Part shown: positions 1-8,861 of the stretch, in pieces
How the letters are laid out: each line of letters starts with the position of its first letter
How positions within the stretch are numbered: position 1 is the first letter of the stretch
NCBI GenBank assembly: GCA_913057135.1
Contig: CAJXNM010000030.1
Span: 1 to 32,624 of the forward strand
Length of the DNA stretch: 32,624 bases
Direction of reading: 5' to 3'
DNA from: an uncultured Halieaceae bacterium
Lineage (GTDB): Bacteria > Pseudomonadota > Gammaproteobacteria > Pseudomonadales > Halieaceae
Made by a program: the position numbers and the translations under genes
Notes under the pieces: model-generated
What the model was told of the DNA's origin: nothing
The model's database searches: none
What the model saw: only the letters and a program-made list of their open reading frames with translations

Positions 1-785
1 CGCTCGGGAGAGCACCACACATGCCCCTCTGACCACAGCACCAAGTCACGTAGCTCTGCAACCTTGGGATGGGTTTCTGTAGTGGTCTACTGATCTTGGA
101 CACTTTTTGAGATGATCAAGCTTCTTATTACCGATTAAACCAGAGCCTCCACAATGGTTCGCCACCACCGTTACGGTGGTCAGCCAGTCAAGGACTGGAC
201 ACAAATTAGTGAGGCCAAGCGCTTAGAGAAAAGTTCTCAAAGCCCGGCATCGGTCAGCCCTAACTTCTTCATCGAGCGTGTAAAGGTGCGTGTTTTGAAG
301 ACCCGTCTTATGCGCAAACCATGCCATTAAGTGCAACGCATTGTTATCAACGCTAAGGGCAAATAAGCCTTAATTTGACGCCTCTCCAAACCGCCGGCAT
401 GCCCATCAATTTCTCTTCAATCTCGCCATCGACAGCAAGTTGTGCGACTGCAACCTCGTGAAGCTAAGGGCAAGTGATGTAGCACATGGTGACCGCGCTA
501 TGAATCGCGCCACTGTCGTGCAGCAAAAAACCCACCAACAGTTCGTTAATGGGTCAACACGCTTACGCTAGGTTCGTGGCCAGCGTGTGGCAGAAGCAGA
601 CACCCTTATCTCGCACAACATTTTCAGCCATCAGCCAAGAGCACATTTTGGTCAGTGGAAAAGTCAGTCGCGAGGTGACACTGAAGGTCCCAGTTTTATT
701 GATATCCTTGGTGATCCATTCGACGCTTCGCTCAACGAATCTATAGCGATTCGCTTGTTTCTTGCACTCATCAACAGGCCCGAAA
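1..785. other. Gene-poor left edge, no recognisable gene
   Basis: No convincing gene is seen here. A rightward frame at 154-330 could encode 58 residues but lacks a ribosome site and resembles nothing I know. A leftward frame ending at 353 reads plausibly protein-like for about 35 residues (EVAVAQLAVDGEIEEKLMGM) and may be the decayed end of a gene. The 11-mer GCTAAGGGCAA occurs twice, at 352-362 and 463-473. The stretch may be the remains of inactivated genes between two chromosomal blocks, but that is inference. Confidence 0.4.
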
Positions 786-1712
786 CTAGTTTTTAAGCAA
801 ATCGGTATAGCCAACAGTGTTGCCGGGAAGGCGCCCTGTATCCCGTAAGAAATTAAACAGCTGCTGGTCATGACGGTCCACTGCCGAGAGCCGGCCCTTG
901 GTGACTGCCGGCTCCCAGCGAGACGGTGCTGCAGCCTCAACACGGTCACCCATAACAGTTGCACGCTGAATGACGCGCTCACCCTCGAAATCATTGAGCA
1001 CATAGTGGCAAGTACAGCGGTTATCCCATATACCAATGCTCCCCGGTCGCCATTGATAACGCACCGTGAAGCGCTCGCTGGAGATAAAGCGGGTTAGGTA
1101 ATTGAGTAAAACCTCGCTTTCAGGCGCGCTTAATTCGACAATTCGGCGTGTGAAATGCGGATTGACGTAAAGAGCTTTTCGTCCGGTTTCCGGGTGCGTG
1201 CGGACCACCGGATGAATTGCCATTGCTTCAGGACGATTGTGAGGTAGCGCGTCGTGTAGGGCCGTTAGCCCCTCACACAAGTCCTTCATGGGTTGACTGA
1301 GCCCGTCGTATGCGGCGTACAAACTTCCCCACATGGTGTCACCGCCGAAGGGTGGACACGTCACCAAATGAAGTACCGACATTAACGGTGGCGACTCGTT
1401 AAACGTGATGTCGGTATGCCACTCGTCTGCGATGCCGCCCTTACTCGCCGCTAACTGGAATAGCTCGGGAGGAAGGCCGTCAGCACCACCCAGATTAGGG
1501 TGGCCCTCTAGTTCACCGAAGTTCCGTGCGAACTCAACATGCTCCTCTGGCGTGGGCGATTGATCGGGCAGGAAAATGACAAGATGTTGTAACAGTAGCT
1601 GTCGTAGCGCGTTGATATCACTTTCTGTGGCATTACGGATATCGAACCCTGAGATTTCAGCACCAAGTGCACCAGCAAGTCGTTTAACAGTCCAGGAGGC
1701 AGGTATGGCCAT
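786..1712 (-). CDS. TauD/TfdA-family Fe(II)/2-oxoglutarate-dependent dioxygenase
   Basis: This 308-residue cytoplasmic enzyme belongs to the TauD/TfdA family, which couples oxidative decarboxylation of 2-oxoglutarate to hydroxylation of a small organic substrate. The iron-binding triad is visible: H99 and D101 in EWHTDITF, and H236 in NRCTCHYVLND. Arginines R246 and R250 follow in ERVIQRATV, where the family binds the 2-oxoglutarate carboxylate. Length is normal for the family. The start has a GGAG about 8 bases upstream. It is the last gene of a leftward operon, 51 bases after the MFS transporter, so the transporter probably imports or exports the same compound. The substrate (taurine, an aryloxyalkanoate, another acid) cannot be read from the sequence. 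Fold and chemistry are secure. Confidence 0.9.
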   Translation of the reverse strand: MAIPASWTVKRLAGALGAEISGFDIRNATESDINALRQLLLQHLVIFLPDQSPTPEEHVEFARNFGELEGHPNLGGADGLPPELFQLAASKGGIADEWHTDITFNESPPLMSVLHLVTCPPFGGDTMWGSLYAAYDGLSQPMKDLCEGLTALHDALPHNRPEAMAIHPVVRTHPETGRKALYVNPHFTRRIVELSAPESEVLLNYLTRFISSERFTVRYQWRPGSIGIWDNRCTCHYVLNDFEGERVIQRATVMGDRVEAAAPSRWEPAVTKGRLSAVDRHDQQLFNFLRDTGRLPGNTVGYTDLLKN

Positions 1713-1763
1713 GAGCGTCGCTCCATTTCAAGTCGTGCGTCGTTGTGTTTGTGTGAAAACTGA

Positions 1764-3098
1764 TTAAGACCACTGCTGGGCTCTTTCCAAGCTACGTCTG
1801 AAGGATTTTCTGCCAACGAATAGCAACAGCGCAGCCACTGCCGTTGTGCTACCACAGACCGATGCCAGCGAGGTTGCCAAAGCATCATCACTGCCAAATA
1901 CAAAGTCAGTTACCAAGGCAACCAGCGTGGGTCCAAAGCCAATGCCCAGTAGATTTACGATGAGAAGGTAGATTGCTGAGATTTGGCCTCTGAGTTCGTT
2001 CGGCGTTATCTGTTGTAGTGCTGACACACCCAGTGCGATAGGTCCGGAAAACGACAAGATGAGAAGACCGAGCAAAACGAACGCAAGCAGTGGGCTCTCT
2101 ACTAACGTGCTGATCGTTGCAGGGATGATGGCAACAACTGACAATCCAGCGCCGACAACAAATGGGCCTCCTGCGCGCTTAGCGCCATCGTATCTGTCAG
2201 CACACCACCCGCCGAATAATGCACCAAGCGGGCCGCAAATCATAAGCAACACTCCGAATACAATGCCTGCCTCAGCCACCTCCCAACCGTGGCTTCTGGA
2301 AAAGAAGGTAGGGATCCACAGCCCCAAAGCATTTGCCATTAACTGAATTAGGCTGAACCCCAAAAAGTGAAAAAATAAGACGTGCCTATTCAATCGTACG
2401 AAACTAATCACATCGGACAGCGATACGCGCCTGGCATGATCGGGATTCATGAGTCCTGTTCTGGCTGGCTCTCGGAGGGTTTTACCAACCAGTAGCATAA
2501 GCAAAATGCCGGGGATTCCGACGATAAAAAAAGCACTCTTCCACGAAGCGATGTCGCCGATGAATGGCACACTTAAACTAGGCTGCTCTGCAATGATTCG
2601 GATAACTAAACCACCAAGCACCAAAGCTAAGCCCGCGCCGAGGTATATACCCATCGTGTAGATACTCAGTGCGAGGGATAGATGTCTTCGGCGAGCTGTG
2701 TCCGTAATGATTGAGTAGGCGCAGGGATTAAGAACTGACTCGCCAACCCCAACCATCATTCGCATTAGGAACAGTTCGAGAAAGTTACGGGTGAGCCCGC
2801 AGGCTGCGGTAAACACACTCCAAACGCCAATGCCCGCCGTGACTAATCTGACACGGTGACTGCGATCAGCGAGCCACCCCATCGGCACTCCGAGTCCGAC
2901 ATAAAAAATCGCAAATGCAAAGCCATGCAAGAGACTGACCTGCGTATCACTAATGCCAAAGTCATCTCTGATTGGCTTTATCAGCAATGTGAGTATGGAG
3001 CGATCTAGGTAGGAGAAAACATAAGCGGTCGTCAACAGGCCGACCGCATACCAAGTGTACAGCGACGATTCTGCATCGCGCTCGACTCTCGAGTTCAT
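1764..3098 (-). CDS. MFS transporter
   Basis: This integral inner-membrane protein of 444 residues has about twelve hydrophobic segments and the major facilitator signature between helices 2 and 3 (GWLADRSHRVRLVTAG), with a related loop in the second half (GGWCADRYDGAKRAGG). It resembles spinster-like MFS carriers common in catabolic clusters of marine and soil proteobacteria. An open frame extends upstream to 3275, but that part is read in another frame by the preceding gene. The ATG at 3098 overlaps that gene's TGA in an ATGA junction, which fixes the start and implies translational coupling. Substrate is unknown; the dioxygenase directly downstream suggests uptake of that enzyme's substrate. 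Confidence 0.88.
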   Translation of the reverse strand: MNSRVERDAESSLYTWYAVGLLTTAYVFSYLDRSILTLLIKPIRDDFGISDTQVSLLHGFAFAIFYVGLGVPMGWLADRSHRVRLVTAGIGVWSVFTAACGLTRNFLELFLMRMMVGVGESVLNPCAYSIITDTARRRHLSLALSIYTMGIYLGAGLALVLGGLVIRIIAEQPSLSVPFIGDIASWKSAFFIVGIPGILLMLLVGKTLREPARTGLMNPDHARRVSLSDVISFVRLNRHVLFFHFLGFSLIQLMANALGLWIPTFFSRSHGWEVAEAGIVFGVLLMICGPLGALFGGWCADRYDGAKRAGGPFVVGAGLSVVAIIPATISTLVESPLLAFVLLGLLILSFSGPIALGVSALQQITPNELRGQISAIYLLIVNLLGIGFGPTLVALVTDFVFGSDDALATSLASVCGSTTAVAALLLFVGRKSFRRSLERAQQWS

Positions 3099-3544
3099 AG
3101 ACTTAACGAGCCCGCAAATTGCCAATCGCGAGAATCTTCGGACGGCATATCGATTGATACGGTGCCGGCGCCCATGATGTTGGCAAAACGACCCGAACCG
3201 CCAATGGCGGTCCATGTACCGTACATCACCGGGTGGATATTGCCCCCAGGTTTGGTAACGCCCCGGCCAACCCATTCAAATTTCAGGTAAGCCTTATCGC
3301 CTGAAGTGTGCTCTGCGACTAATACGCCTCGGCCCTCACCATAGGTCGGCGCTATTTCATGAAGACCCCACTCAACCATCGTGGTACCAGCCAGTGGTCC
3401 GCCGTTCACTGATCCGCCGCGCTGAACGAGTCGAAACGCAATATCACTGCCATCTTCCAATACTACGGAGCGATCACCCATTGGGGAGAGCAGTGCTGAA
3501 AATGTCGTAGGTGTCACGAACGGCGTCGGGCCAGTTTTAGCCAT
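3095..3544 (-). CDS. Small protein of unknown function, possible beta-barrel, first gene of dioxygenase operon
   Basis: This 149-residue protein has no signal peptide or membrane segment. It is rich in glycine, threonine and alternating hydrophobic residues, as in a small all-beta fold. The C-terminal part (GTWTAIGGSGRFANIMGAGT) recalls the GGTGxFxGAxG turn of allene-oxide-cyclase and dirigent-type barrels, but that is only resemblance. It overlaps the MFS gene by four bases and is divergent from the LysR gene, so it is probably the first gene of the regulated operon. Such barrels often bind small hydrophobic molecules, so a ligand-binding or isomerase role alongside the dioxygenase is possible. 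I do not recognise a named family with confidence. Confidence 0.75.
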   Translation of the reverse strand: MAKTGPTPFVTPTTFSALLSPMGDRSVVLEDGSDIAFRLVQRGGSVNGGPLAGTTMVEWGLHEIAPTYGEGRGVLVAEHTSGDKAYLKFEWVGRGVTKPGGNIHPVMYGTWTAIGGSGRFANIMGAGTVSIDMPSEDSRDWQFAGSLSL

Positions 3545-3690
3545 GGTTGTTCTCTAACTATTTTTATTAAGCCGATAGTTTTGCGAGCAGCCAAACATTT
3601 GTCCAATAGATGATAGCTCTAAGTGACATAGATAAACCGTATAGTATGCAAAGCGTTGAGATGCTGATTGAGAAGGAGTGATGTTCGGAA

Positions 3691-4611
3691 ATGGTAGACG
3701 CAGTGATCAACCTTCGAGACATTGATCTGAACCTACTGACGGTATTTGACGCCATCATGCGAGAGCAAAATCTCACTCGCGCGGCCGATCGACTCGGCAT
3801 GACTCAACCTTCGGTAAGTGCGGCTTTGAATCGCTTGCGCCAGGTTTTTGGTGATCAACTTTTCGTTCGTACACATCGAGGTGTCAAAGCAACGCCACGC
3901 GCCTATCACTATGCGCCTCAAATTCGGCGCATTCTTGATCTAGTGGCCTTGATGATGACCGATAGCGAGCACTTCAATATCGAGGCATCCAATAGGCGAT
4001 TTCGAGTGGTTTTAGGTGACTACGGTGAGGTGATCATCTTGCCTTCATTGCTGCAGTTCCTGGAGAGCGCCAACTCAGCAGTAGGTATTGAGGTGCTCTC
4101 GCAACATACCGTCGGTTGTGTAGACGCGCTTCGTGAGGGAACGATTGATTGCGTATGTTCACCGGAACCGTTACTCGGAGAGGGCATTAAGTCGGAATTG
4201 ATCACGGAAGACAGGCTTGTGACTCTGGTGCGACGAGATCACCCCACCGTTAAAGGTAGTTTGTCGCTAGAGCAATTCGTTACCCTACAACACGCTATTT
4301 TTGATTGGTTTGATAGGCGGGGTTTCTTGATCGATCAGAAGTTAAGAGCGCTAGGCCTTCAACGCCAGTGCCCCGTGAGATTGCACACAATCTTCGATAT
4401 GCCGCGCATTGTGGCGACCACCAATCTTGCTTGCACGGTGCCCTTCAGATTCGCCAGACAGGTGGAAAGCTTTCAGTCCCTGAAAAGCTTTCCTGTGCCC
4501 CTAGAAGGACTAACGGTAGGGTTGTATTGCAATTGGCACCAACGTTTTGACAACGATAGGGGTACCTCCTGGCTGCTTGAGACGATACGAAACATTGCCT
4601 CGTTCAAGTGA
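3691..4611 (+). CDS. LysR-family transcriptional regulator
   Basis: This 306-residue DNA-binding protein has the typical LysR N-terminus: INLRDIDLNLLTVFDAIM followed by a winged helix-turn-helix (LTRAADRLGMTQPSVSAALN) at roughly residues 26-46. A periplasmic-binding-like effector domain fills the rest. Length is standard. It is divergent from the small protein/MFS/dioxygenase operon across a 146-bp AT-rich gap, the classic arrangement in which a LysR protein controls its own gene and the facing operon in response to a pathway metabolite. AAGGAG at 3673-3678 lies 12 bases before the ATG, slightly far; a GTG at 3703 is a possible alternative start. It converges with the SDR gene. Confidence 0.93.
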   Translation: MVDAVINLRDIDLNLLTVFDAIMREQNLTRAADRLGMTQPSVSAALNRLRQVFGDQLFVRTHRGVKATPRAYHYAPQIRRILDLVALMMTDSEHFNIEASNRRFRVVLGDYGEVIILPSLLQFLESANSAVGIEVLSQHTVGCVDALREGTIDCVCSPEPLLGEGIKSELITEDRLVTLVRRDHPTVKGSLSLEQFVTLQHAIFDWFDRRGFLIDQKLRALGLQRQCPVRLHTIFDMPRIVATTNLACTVPFRFARQVESFQSLKSFPVPLEGLTVGLYCNWHQRFDNDRGTSWLLETIRNIASFK

Positions 4612-4643
4612 CGTTGGGGGGCAACCCGCAACACTATTCGGCG

Positions 4644-5456
4644 CTACCCATTCCTCGCCATATCAGCCGCAGCCTTAAACAATTGTTCGGGGTGGGTGTG
4701 ACGAAGGCCAATGAAGTCCATTTCAGGACCTGCGCCAACGTGTATTTCTGGAGCGCCACTTTCAAATCCCTCGATGATTACAGCGACGCAATCTTCTACC
4801 GGCATACCGTTTTCAATTTGACTGTTGTCGCCAGTAAAGGCCTGACCGTCGGCACTCGCGACTCGTGATGCAATATCGGTTTTGATAAAGCCCGGTACAA
4901 CCGTCGTCACTTGAATATTGAGTTGATCCACTTCCGAACGAAGTGCGTCAAAGAAACCCATCACCGCATGTTTTGTTGCGCAGTATCCCGTGCGCAAAGG
5001 CGCTCCTACTTTACCTGCAACGCTCGCCGTTACAGCGACATGCCCCGATCCTTGCGCCTGCATAATCGGCAATACCGCCTTGGTCAGAGCAATCTGTCCA
5101 ATCACGTTGACCTCCATTAGTTGCTGGTAGACCTTTAGAGGGGTGTCAAGACAGAGACTTCGTTGGGTAATCCCCGCATTGTTGAACAGCAGGTCTATGC
5201 GCCCGAACTTATCAATGACAGCGTCGACTTTATTGCCGATGTTTTCGTATTGAGAAACGTCTAGAGGCAGCACTATATACCTATCGGGTGCTAGCTCGAG
5301 TTCGTCAGCTATCGCTAGAAGGCCTTCCTCCGAGCGGGCTGACAGTACGATGCGCGCGCCCTTCGCAGCGACTTGCCTAGCCATCTCAGCACCGATACCT
5401 GATGATGCACCCGTGATCCAAACGACGGCATTCTCAAATTTAAATCCCGTATACAT
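4644..5456 (-). CDS. Short-chain dehydrogenase/reductase (SDR)
   Basis: This 270-residue NAD(P)-dependent oxidoreductase of the classical SDR family has a Rossmann nucleotide site (TGASSGIGAEMA), an NNAG motif, a catalytic serine region (VTASVAGK) and the YxxxK pair in GYCATKHAV. The PGFIKTDIA loop after the active site is also typical. The frame opens at 5468 (MGDFM), but GGGAG lies five bases before the internal ATG at 5456, so I start there. The gene converges with the LysR gene and probably has its own promoter. A 10-bp direct repeat TGTAGCTGAC (5476-5485 and 5489-5498) lies just upstream and could be a regulator site. The substrate is unknown; an alcohol made by the nearby dioxygenase is one guess. 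Confidence 0.92.
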   Translation of the reverse strand: MYTGFKFENAVVWITGASSGIGAEMARQVAAKGARIVLSARSEEGLLAIADELELAPDRYIVLPLDVSQYENIGNKVDAVIDKFGRIDLLFNNAGITQRSLCLDTPLKVYQQLMEVNVIGQIALTKAVLPIMQAQGSGHVAVTASVAGKVGAPLRTGYCATKHAVMGFFDALRSEVDQLNIQVTTVVPGFIKTDIASRVASADGQAFTGDNSQIENGMPVEDCVAVIIEGFESGAPEIHVGAGPEMDFIGLRHTHPEQLFKAAADMARNG

Positions 5457-5847
5457 GAAATCTCCCATACATTTTTGTAGCTGACTTATGTAGCTGACGA
5501 GCGAAACTGGGCGGTGAGTTAGCGCGTTGGTGCTGCTTCCCGCCTCTGCCTGAAGCTTTTAGCTTGGGCCTGTAAATGTCAATTTACTTGAGATACCTGC
5601 CTAAGCACGTTACTTGCGCTCACATTTTTACCGAGTGTTCTGTAAGAGCGTGGCGCGCTTGGCTTCTGCTTGAGGGTCGAAAACTCGCGTCCGCCCGTTT
5701 TGTCGCAAGCGCCTGCTTTTTTCCTTAGCGGACGTTCATTACCAAATATGAAGACAGCCGCCTTCGGCCACAAGCAGTCGCTGTGGGTTGCCGTGCCACC
5801 AAAAAGCTATACACTTCGCGTATATAGCACAGTGGGAGTTGCTAACA
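5457..5847. other. Intergenic region between SDR and vapB
   Basis: No gene is supported here. The stretch should hold the leftward SDR promoter near 5470-5560, marked by the TGTAGCTGAC direct repeat with 13-bp spacing, and the rightward vapBC promoter/operator near 5800-5835. The middle has only short frames without ribosome sites. Confidence 0.5.
5808..5824. promoter_or_regulatory. Candidate vapBC operator (inverted repeat)
   Basis: TATAC (5808-5812) and GTATA (5820-5824) form an exact inverted repeat around a 7-base spacer, 24 bases before the antitoxin start. The right arm runs into TATATA, a likely -10 element. VapB antitoxins with AbrB/MazE-type N-termini usually bind such palindromes over their own promoter, so this is a reasonable autoregulation site. 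This is inference from position and symmetry only. Confidence 0.4.
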
Positions 5848-6081
5848 ATGTCTATTGGTTCCGTATTCGTTAACAACCGCACCCAGGCGGTGAGACTACC
5901 TGCTGACACCAGGTTCCCCGATGATGTAAAGCAAGTTAATGTCCGAATCGTTGGAAAGGATCGAGTTTTATCGCCGGTAGAAAGCACATGGGACAGTTTT
6001 TTCACGTCGGATCAACACGTCAGCGATGATTTCATGCCGGAACGCGCGTCGCAGGAGCAGTCAGAAAGAGAGGCTTTTTGA
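5848..6081 (+). CDS. vapB: VapB-type antitoxin (AbrB/VagC-like)
   Basis: This 77-residue antitoxin has an N-terminal AbrB/SpoVT-type swapped-hairpin DNA-binding segment (SVFVNNRTQAVRLPADTRF) and an acidic, flexible C-terminal tail that should wrap the toxin. In such pairs the antitoxin blocks the VapC nuclease and represses its own operon. The start at 5848 has GGGAG nine bases upstream; a longer frame from 5788 adds 20 residues not typical of the family. Its stop codon overlaps the toxin ATG (TGATG), showing translational coupling. The symbol is at family level. Confidence 0.88.
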   Translation: MSIGSVFVNNRTQAVRLPADTRFPDDVKQVNVRIVGKDRVLSPVESTWDSFFTSDQHVSDDFMPERASQEQSEREAF

Positions 6082-6479
6082 TGCTCAAGTACATGCTCGA
6101 TACCAATATTGCGATCTATGTGATTAAACGCCGCCCGCACGAGGCGTTGGCAACGTTCAATAGGCATGCCGGGCAACTTTGCATTAGTTCGATCACGCTG
6201 GCTGAGTTGATACACGGGGTCGAAAAAAGTGCCATGCCGGATCGTAATCTCCGTCACGTTGAGGACTTTGCATCGCGACTAGCAGTGTTGGAGTACGGCA
6301 GTAAGTCTGCCGCGCATTACGGCGACATTCGAGCGGTACTGGAGCGTAAAGGAACACCAATAGGCGTTAACGATTTACACATCGCCGGGCATGCGAGAAG
6401 TGAAGGTCTAACGCTCGTCACCAACAACATAAAGGAATTTGAGCGGGTGGATGGCCTGCGTATAGAAAATTGGGTTTGA
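6081..6479 (+). CDS. vapC: VapC-type PIN-domain toxin ribonuclease
   Basis: This 132-residue PIN-domain protein acts as an Mg-dependent endoribonuclease, and VapC toxins typically cut tRNA or rRNA to stop growth. Conserved acidic residues are visible: the first aspartate in YMLDTNIAIYVI, the glutamate in TLAELIHGVEKS and the later aspartate in GVNDLHIAGHA. The family's LVTNNIKEFERV segment closes the active site. Nothing suggests inactivation. It starts on the ATG overlapping the vapB stop. Such pairs are common in mobile or plastic regions, although no insertion sequence or att site is seen around this one. Confidence 0.92.
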   Translation: MLKYMLDTNIAIYVIKRRPHEALATFNRHAGQLCISSITLAELIHGVEKSAMPDRNLRHVEDFASRLAVLEYGSKSAAHYGDIRAVLERKGTPIGVNDLHIAGHARSEGLTLVTNNIKEFERVDGLRIENWV

Positions 6480-6671
6480 CGAGCTTGGGTCGATAACACC
6501 CTTCCTCCAGTCGGCGACTAAGCACTGCTTTCTCTTCAGCAGACACTCCGTGCACCAGATCCAAGCGCCCGAATTTGGCCAGAAGCAGGCTTACGCAACA
6601 AACAACTTCAAGTAAACCTTAAAGCTAGTTGCCGTTTGATCACATCGCAGAGCCACAGAGTATCAATTGAT

Positions 6672-8861
6672 TTATAATTGTTCCGGTCCCACCATGTTCG
6701 ACTTGGCTGCCTGAAATAACATCCATATTGGCAGGCCTGAGGGTATCTCTGGCTGTGAGGCCGCGCGGAGGGGATCCGACCCTTCCTCAAACTCATCCTT
6801 GTCGGACCACCCGTCCCCATCGGAGTCTCGTTTATTCGGATCAGTGCCTAACAATAGTTCCAAATTGTTACCCAGCCCATCAGAGTCGCTGTCCTGACTC
6901 TCGTCCGAATCATCCGGGAGGTCATAGGTATTATCGCCTACCCCGTCACCATCGCTATCTATCGTTTCATTCGGATCGAATGGAAATGCATCCGCGTTGT
7001 CTCCTACACCATCACCATCGGTGTCGAGAGTCTCCGTAGAATCCAGCGGGAACACGTCCTCGGTGTCAACCACGCCGTCCCCGTCGTCATCTGTATCGGC
7101 GTTATCACCAATACCGTCGCCATCGGTGTCCAGGGATTCGCCGGGATCTAGGGGGAAGGCATCATCAATGTCAAAAACACCATCATTGTCATCATCGGTA
7201 TCGGCATTGTTGCCGGTGCCATCACCGTCGGTATCAACCGATTCCGAAGGGTCGAGAGGGAAGGCATCGCTGATATCGGCAACATTGTCTTCATCACTGT
7301 CTTGCGGTGCTAATGCATAGACCCGCACGTGGCCGGAGGCAGTGCCATTGCCGTCATTCAGCCAAGCACCAATCGCCACCGTGGTGCCGTCGCTGGACAG
7401 GGCGACCGAAGATCCTGATTCATCATCCGCGGCTTCCCCATCAATATCAGTGCCCTGCTGCACCCATGCGCTGCCATTCCATGTGTAGATACGTGCGTGG
7501 CCGGAGTTACTACCATTACCATAAGGGGCACCAATCGCCACCGTTGTGCCGTCGCTGGACAGGGCAACCGACCAGCCTGCCAAATTATCGGCGGCCTCAC
7601 CAACAATATCAGCGCCCTGCTGTACCCATACGCTGCCATTCCATGCATAAATCCGTACGTAGCCGGAGGCAGTGCCATTGCCGTCATTCAGCCAAGCACC
7701 AATCGCCACCGTGGTGCCGTCGCTGGACAGGGCGACTGACGATTCAGGCGCAACATGACCATCTTCAATGTCTGCGCCCTGCTGCACCCAGGCGCTGCCA
7801 TTCCATGTATAGACTCGCGTGTGACTATTGCCGCTACCATTAAAAAGGCCACGAATCGCAACTGTGGTGCCGTCGTTGGACAGGGCAACCGGGTAGCCTA
7901 AGTATTCATTCGCCTTTTCACCATCAATATCTGCGCCCTGCTGTACCCATGCGCTTCCATTCCATGTGTAGATGCGCACATGGCCGGAATCACTGCCATT
8001 GCCGCCGTTATTAAAAGGGGCACCAATCGCCACCGTGGTGCCGTCGCTGGACAAGGCAACCGAAGACCCTGAGTAATCACCCGCGGCCTCACCATCAATA
8101 TCTGCACCCTGCTGCACCCAGGCGCTACCATTCCATGCGTAGATACGCACGTGGCCAGAGTTACTGCCATTGCCGTCGTTCCTATGAGCACCAATCGCCA
8201 CCGTGATGCCGTCACTGGACAGGGCGACCGAGAACCCTGATTCATCACCTGCGGCCTCACCATCAATATCTGCACCCTGCTGCACCCATGCGCTGCCATT
8301 CCATGCATAGATGCGCACGTGGCCGGAGCCACTGCCATTGCCATTATTGAATCGAGCCCCAATGGCTATCATGGTGCCGTCGCTGGACAGGGCAACCGAG
8401 CTGCCTGATGCATCGCCTGCGGCCTCACCATCAATATCGCCTCCGAGTTGGAGCAAATCGTCAATAACCGCGCAACCATTAAGCAAAACATGGCGCCCGG
8501 CAGATGTGTTCGGGCATTCATCGCTGTTATCGCTCACACCATCGTCATCGGTATCGCGCTGGCTGGGGCTGCAGCCTTCGCCGTTGACGTCGGCGATTTC
8601 GCTTACTGGTGTCAAAGGACAAACATCGGTACTGTTCGGCATGCCATCATCGTCGTCGTCATTGATGGCTGCCGACACATTTACAGATGTCGCGAAGGCG
8701 AGCACGAGAAAAGCCTTCATGCAAGCGCAAAAATATACTCTTCCACTGAGACAAGCTGAGCAGCCAAAAGGTAGCAATGACTGCAGACAGTCACTTATCG
8801 ATGACTCAGATTTTTTAGCATTCCTCTGCCTACGGAAGCGGAATTCAGCGTAAAGTGACAT
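6672..8861 (-). CDS. Secreted repeat protein: seven beta-propeller-like repeats plus TSP3-type calcium-binding repeats
   Basis: This large protein (729 residues from the chosen start) appears to be exported. A short N-terminal acidic, cysteine-bearing TSP3-like section is followed by seven repeats of about 55 residues, each with VALSSDGTTVAIGA and RIYAWNGSAWVQQGADIDGE, as in FG-GAP/integrin-type seven-bladed propellers. Then come five to six DTDGDGxGDNADTDDD-type repeats, typical of calcium binding and extracellular linkers. Repeat 4 is the most diverged (VALSNDG, AIRGLF). The start is uncertain: AGGAG sits five bases before the ATG at 8861, but the best signal peptide (MKAFLVLAFATSVNVSAA) begins at an internal ATG at 8720 without a good ribosome site. 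The role, perhaps surface adhesion or scaffolding, is unknown. Confidence 0.85.
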   Translation of the reverse strand: MSLYAEFRFRRQRNAKKSESSISDCLQSLLPFGCSACLSGRVYFCACMKAFLVLAFATSVNVSAAINDDDDDGMPNSTDVCPLTPVSEIADVNGEGCSPSQRDTDDDGVSDNSDECPNTSAGRHVLLNGCAVIDDLLQLGGDIDGEAAGDASGSSVALSSDGTMIAIGARFNNGNGSGSGHVRIYAWNGSAWVQQGADIDGEAAGDESGFSVALSSDGITVAIGAHRNDGNGSNSGHVRIYAWNGSAWVQQGADIDGEAAGDYSGSSVALSSDGTTVAIGAPFNNGGNGSDSGHVRIYTWNGSAWVQQGADIDGEKANEYLGYPVALSNDGTTVAIRGLFNGSGNSHTRVYTWNGSAWVQQGADIEDGHVAPESSVALSSDGTTVAIGAWLNDGNGTASGYVRIYAWNGSVWVQQGADIVGEAADNLAGWSVALSSDGTTVAIGAPYGNGSNSGHARIYTWNGSAWVQQGTDIDGEAADDESGSSVALSSDGTTVAIGAWLNDGNGTASGHVRVYALAPQDSDEDNVADISDAFPLDPSESVDTDGDGTGNNADTDDDNDGVFDIDDAFPLDPGESLDTDGDGIGDNADTDDDGDGVVDTEDVFPLDSTETLDTDGDGVGDNADAFPFDPNETIDSDGDGVGDNTYDLPDDSDESQDSDSDGLGNNLELLLGTDPNKRDSDGDGWSDKDEFEEGSDPLRAASQPEIPSGLPIWMLFQAAKSNMVGPEQL
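7330..8450 (-). repeat. Seven near-identical tandem repeats of about 160-170 bp inside the propeller gene
   Basis: The segment encoding VALSSDG recurs seven times at spacings of about 160-170 bp, with strong nucleotide conservation (for example the GGTGCCGTCGCTGGACAGG block). High DNA identity between copies, not only protein similarity, suggests recent duplication or gene conversion, so copy number could change by recombination. Confidence 0.85.

Noticed and set aside
563-1036. 157-residue leftward frame at the left edge
   Set aside because: It overlaps the tail of the dioxygenase gene in another frame, has no recognisable motif and no ribosome site.
7300-8450. Regular repeats that might look like a CRISPR array
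   Set aside because: The period is about 160-170 bp, and the whole segment is one open reading frame coding propeller blades.
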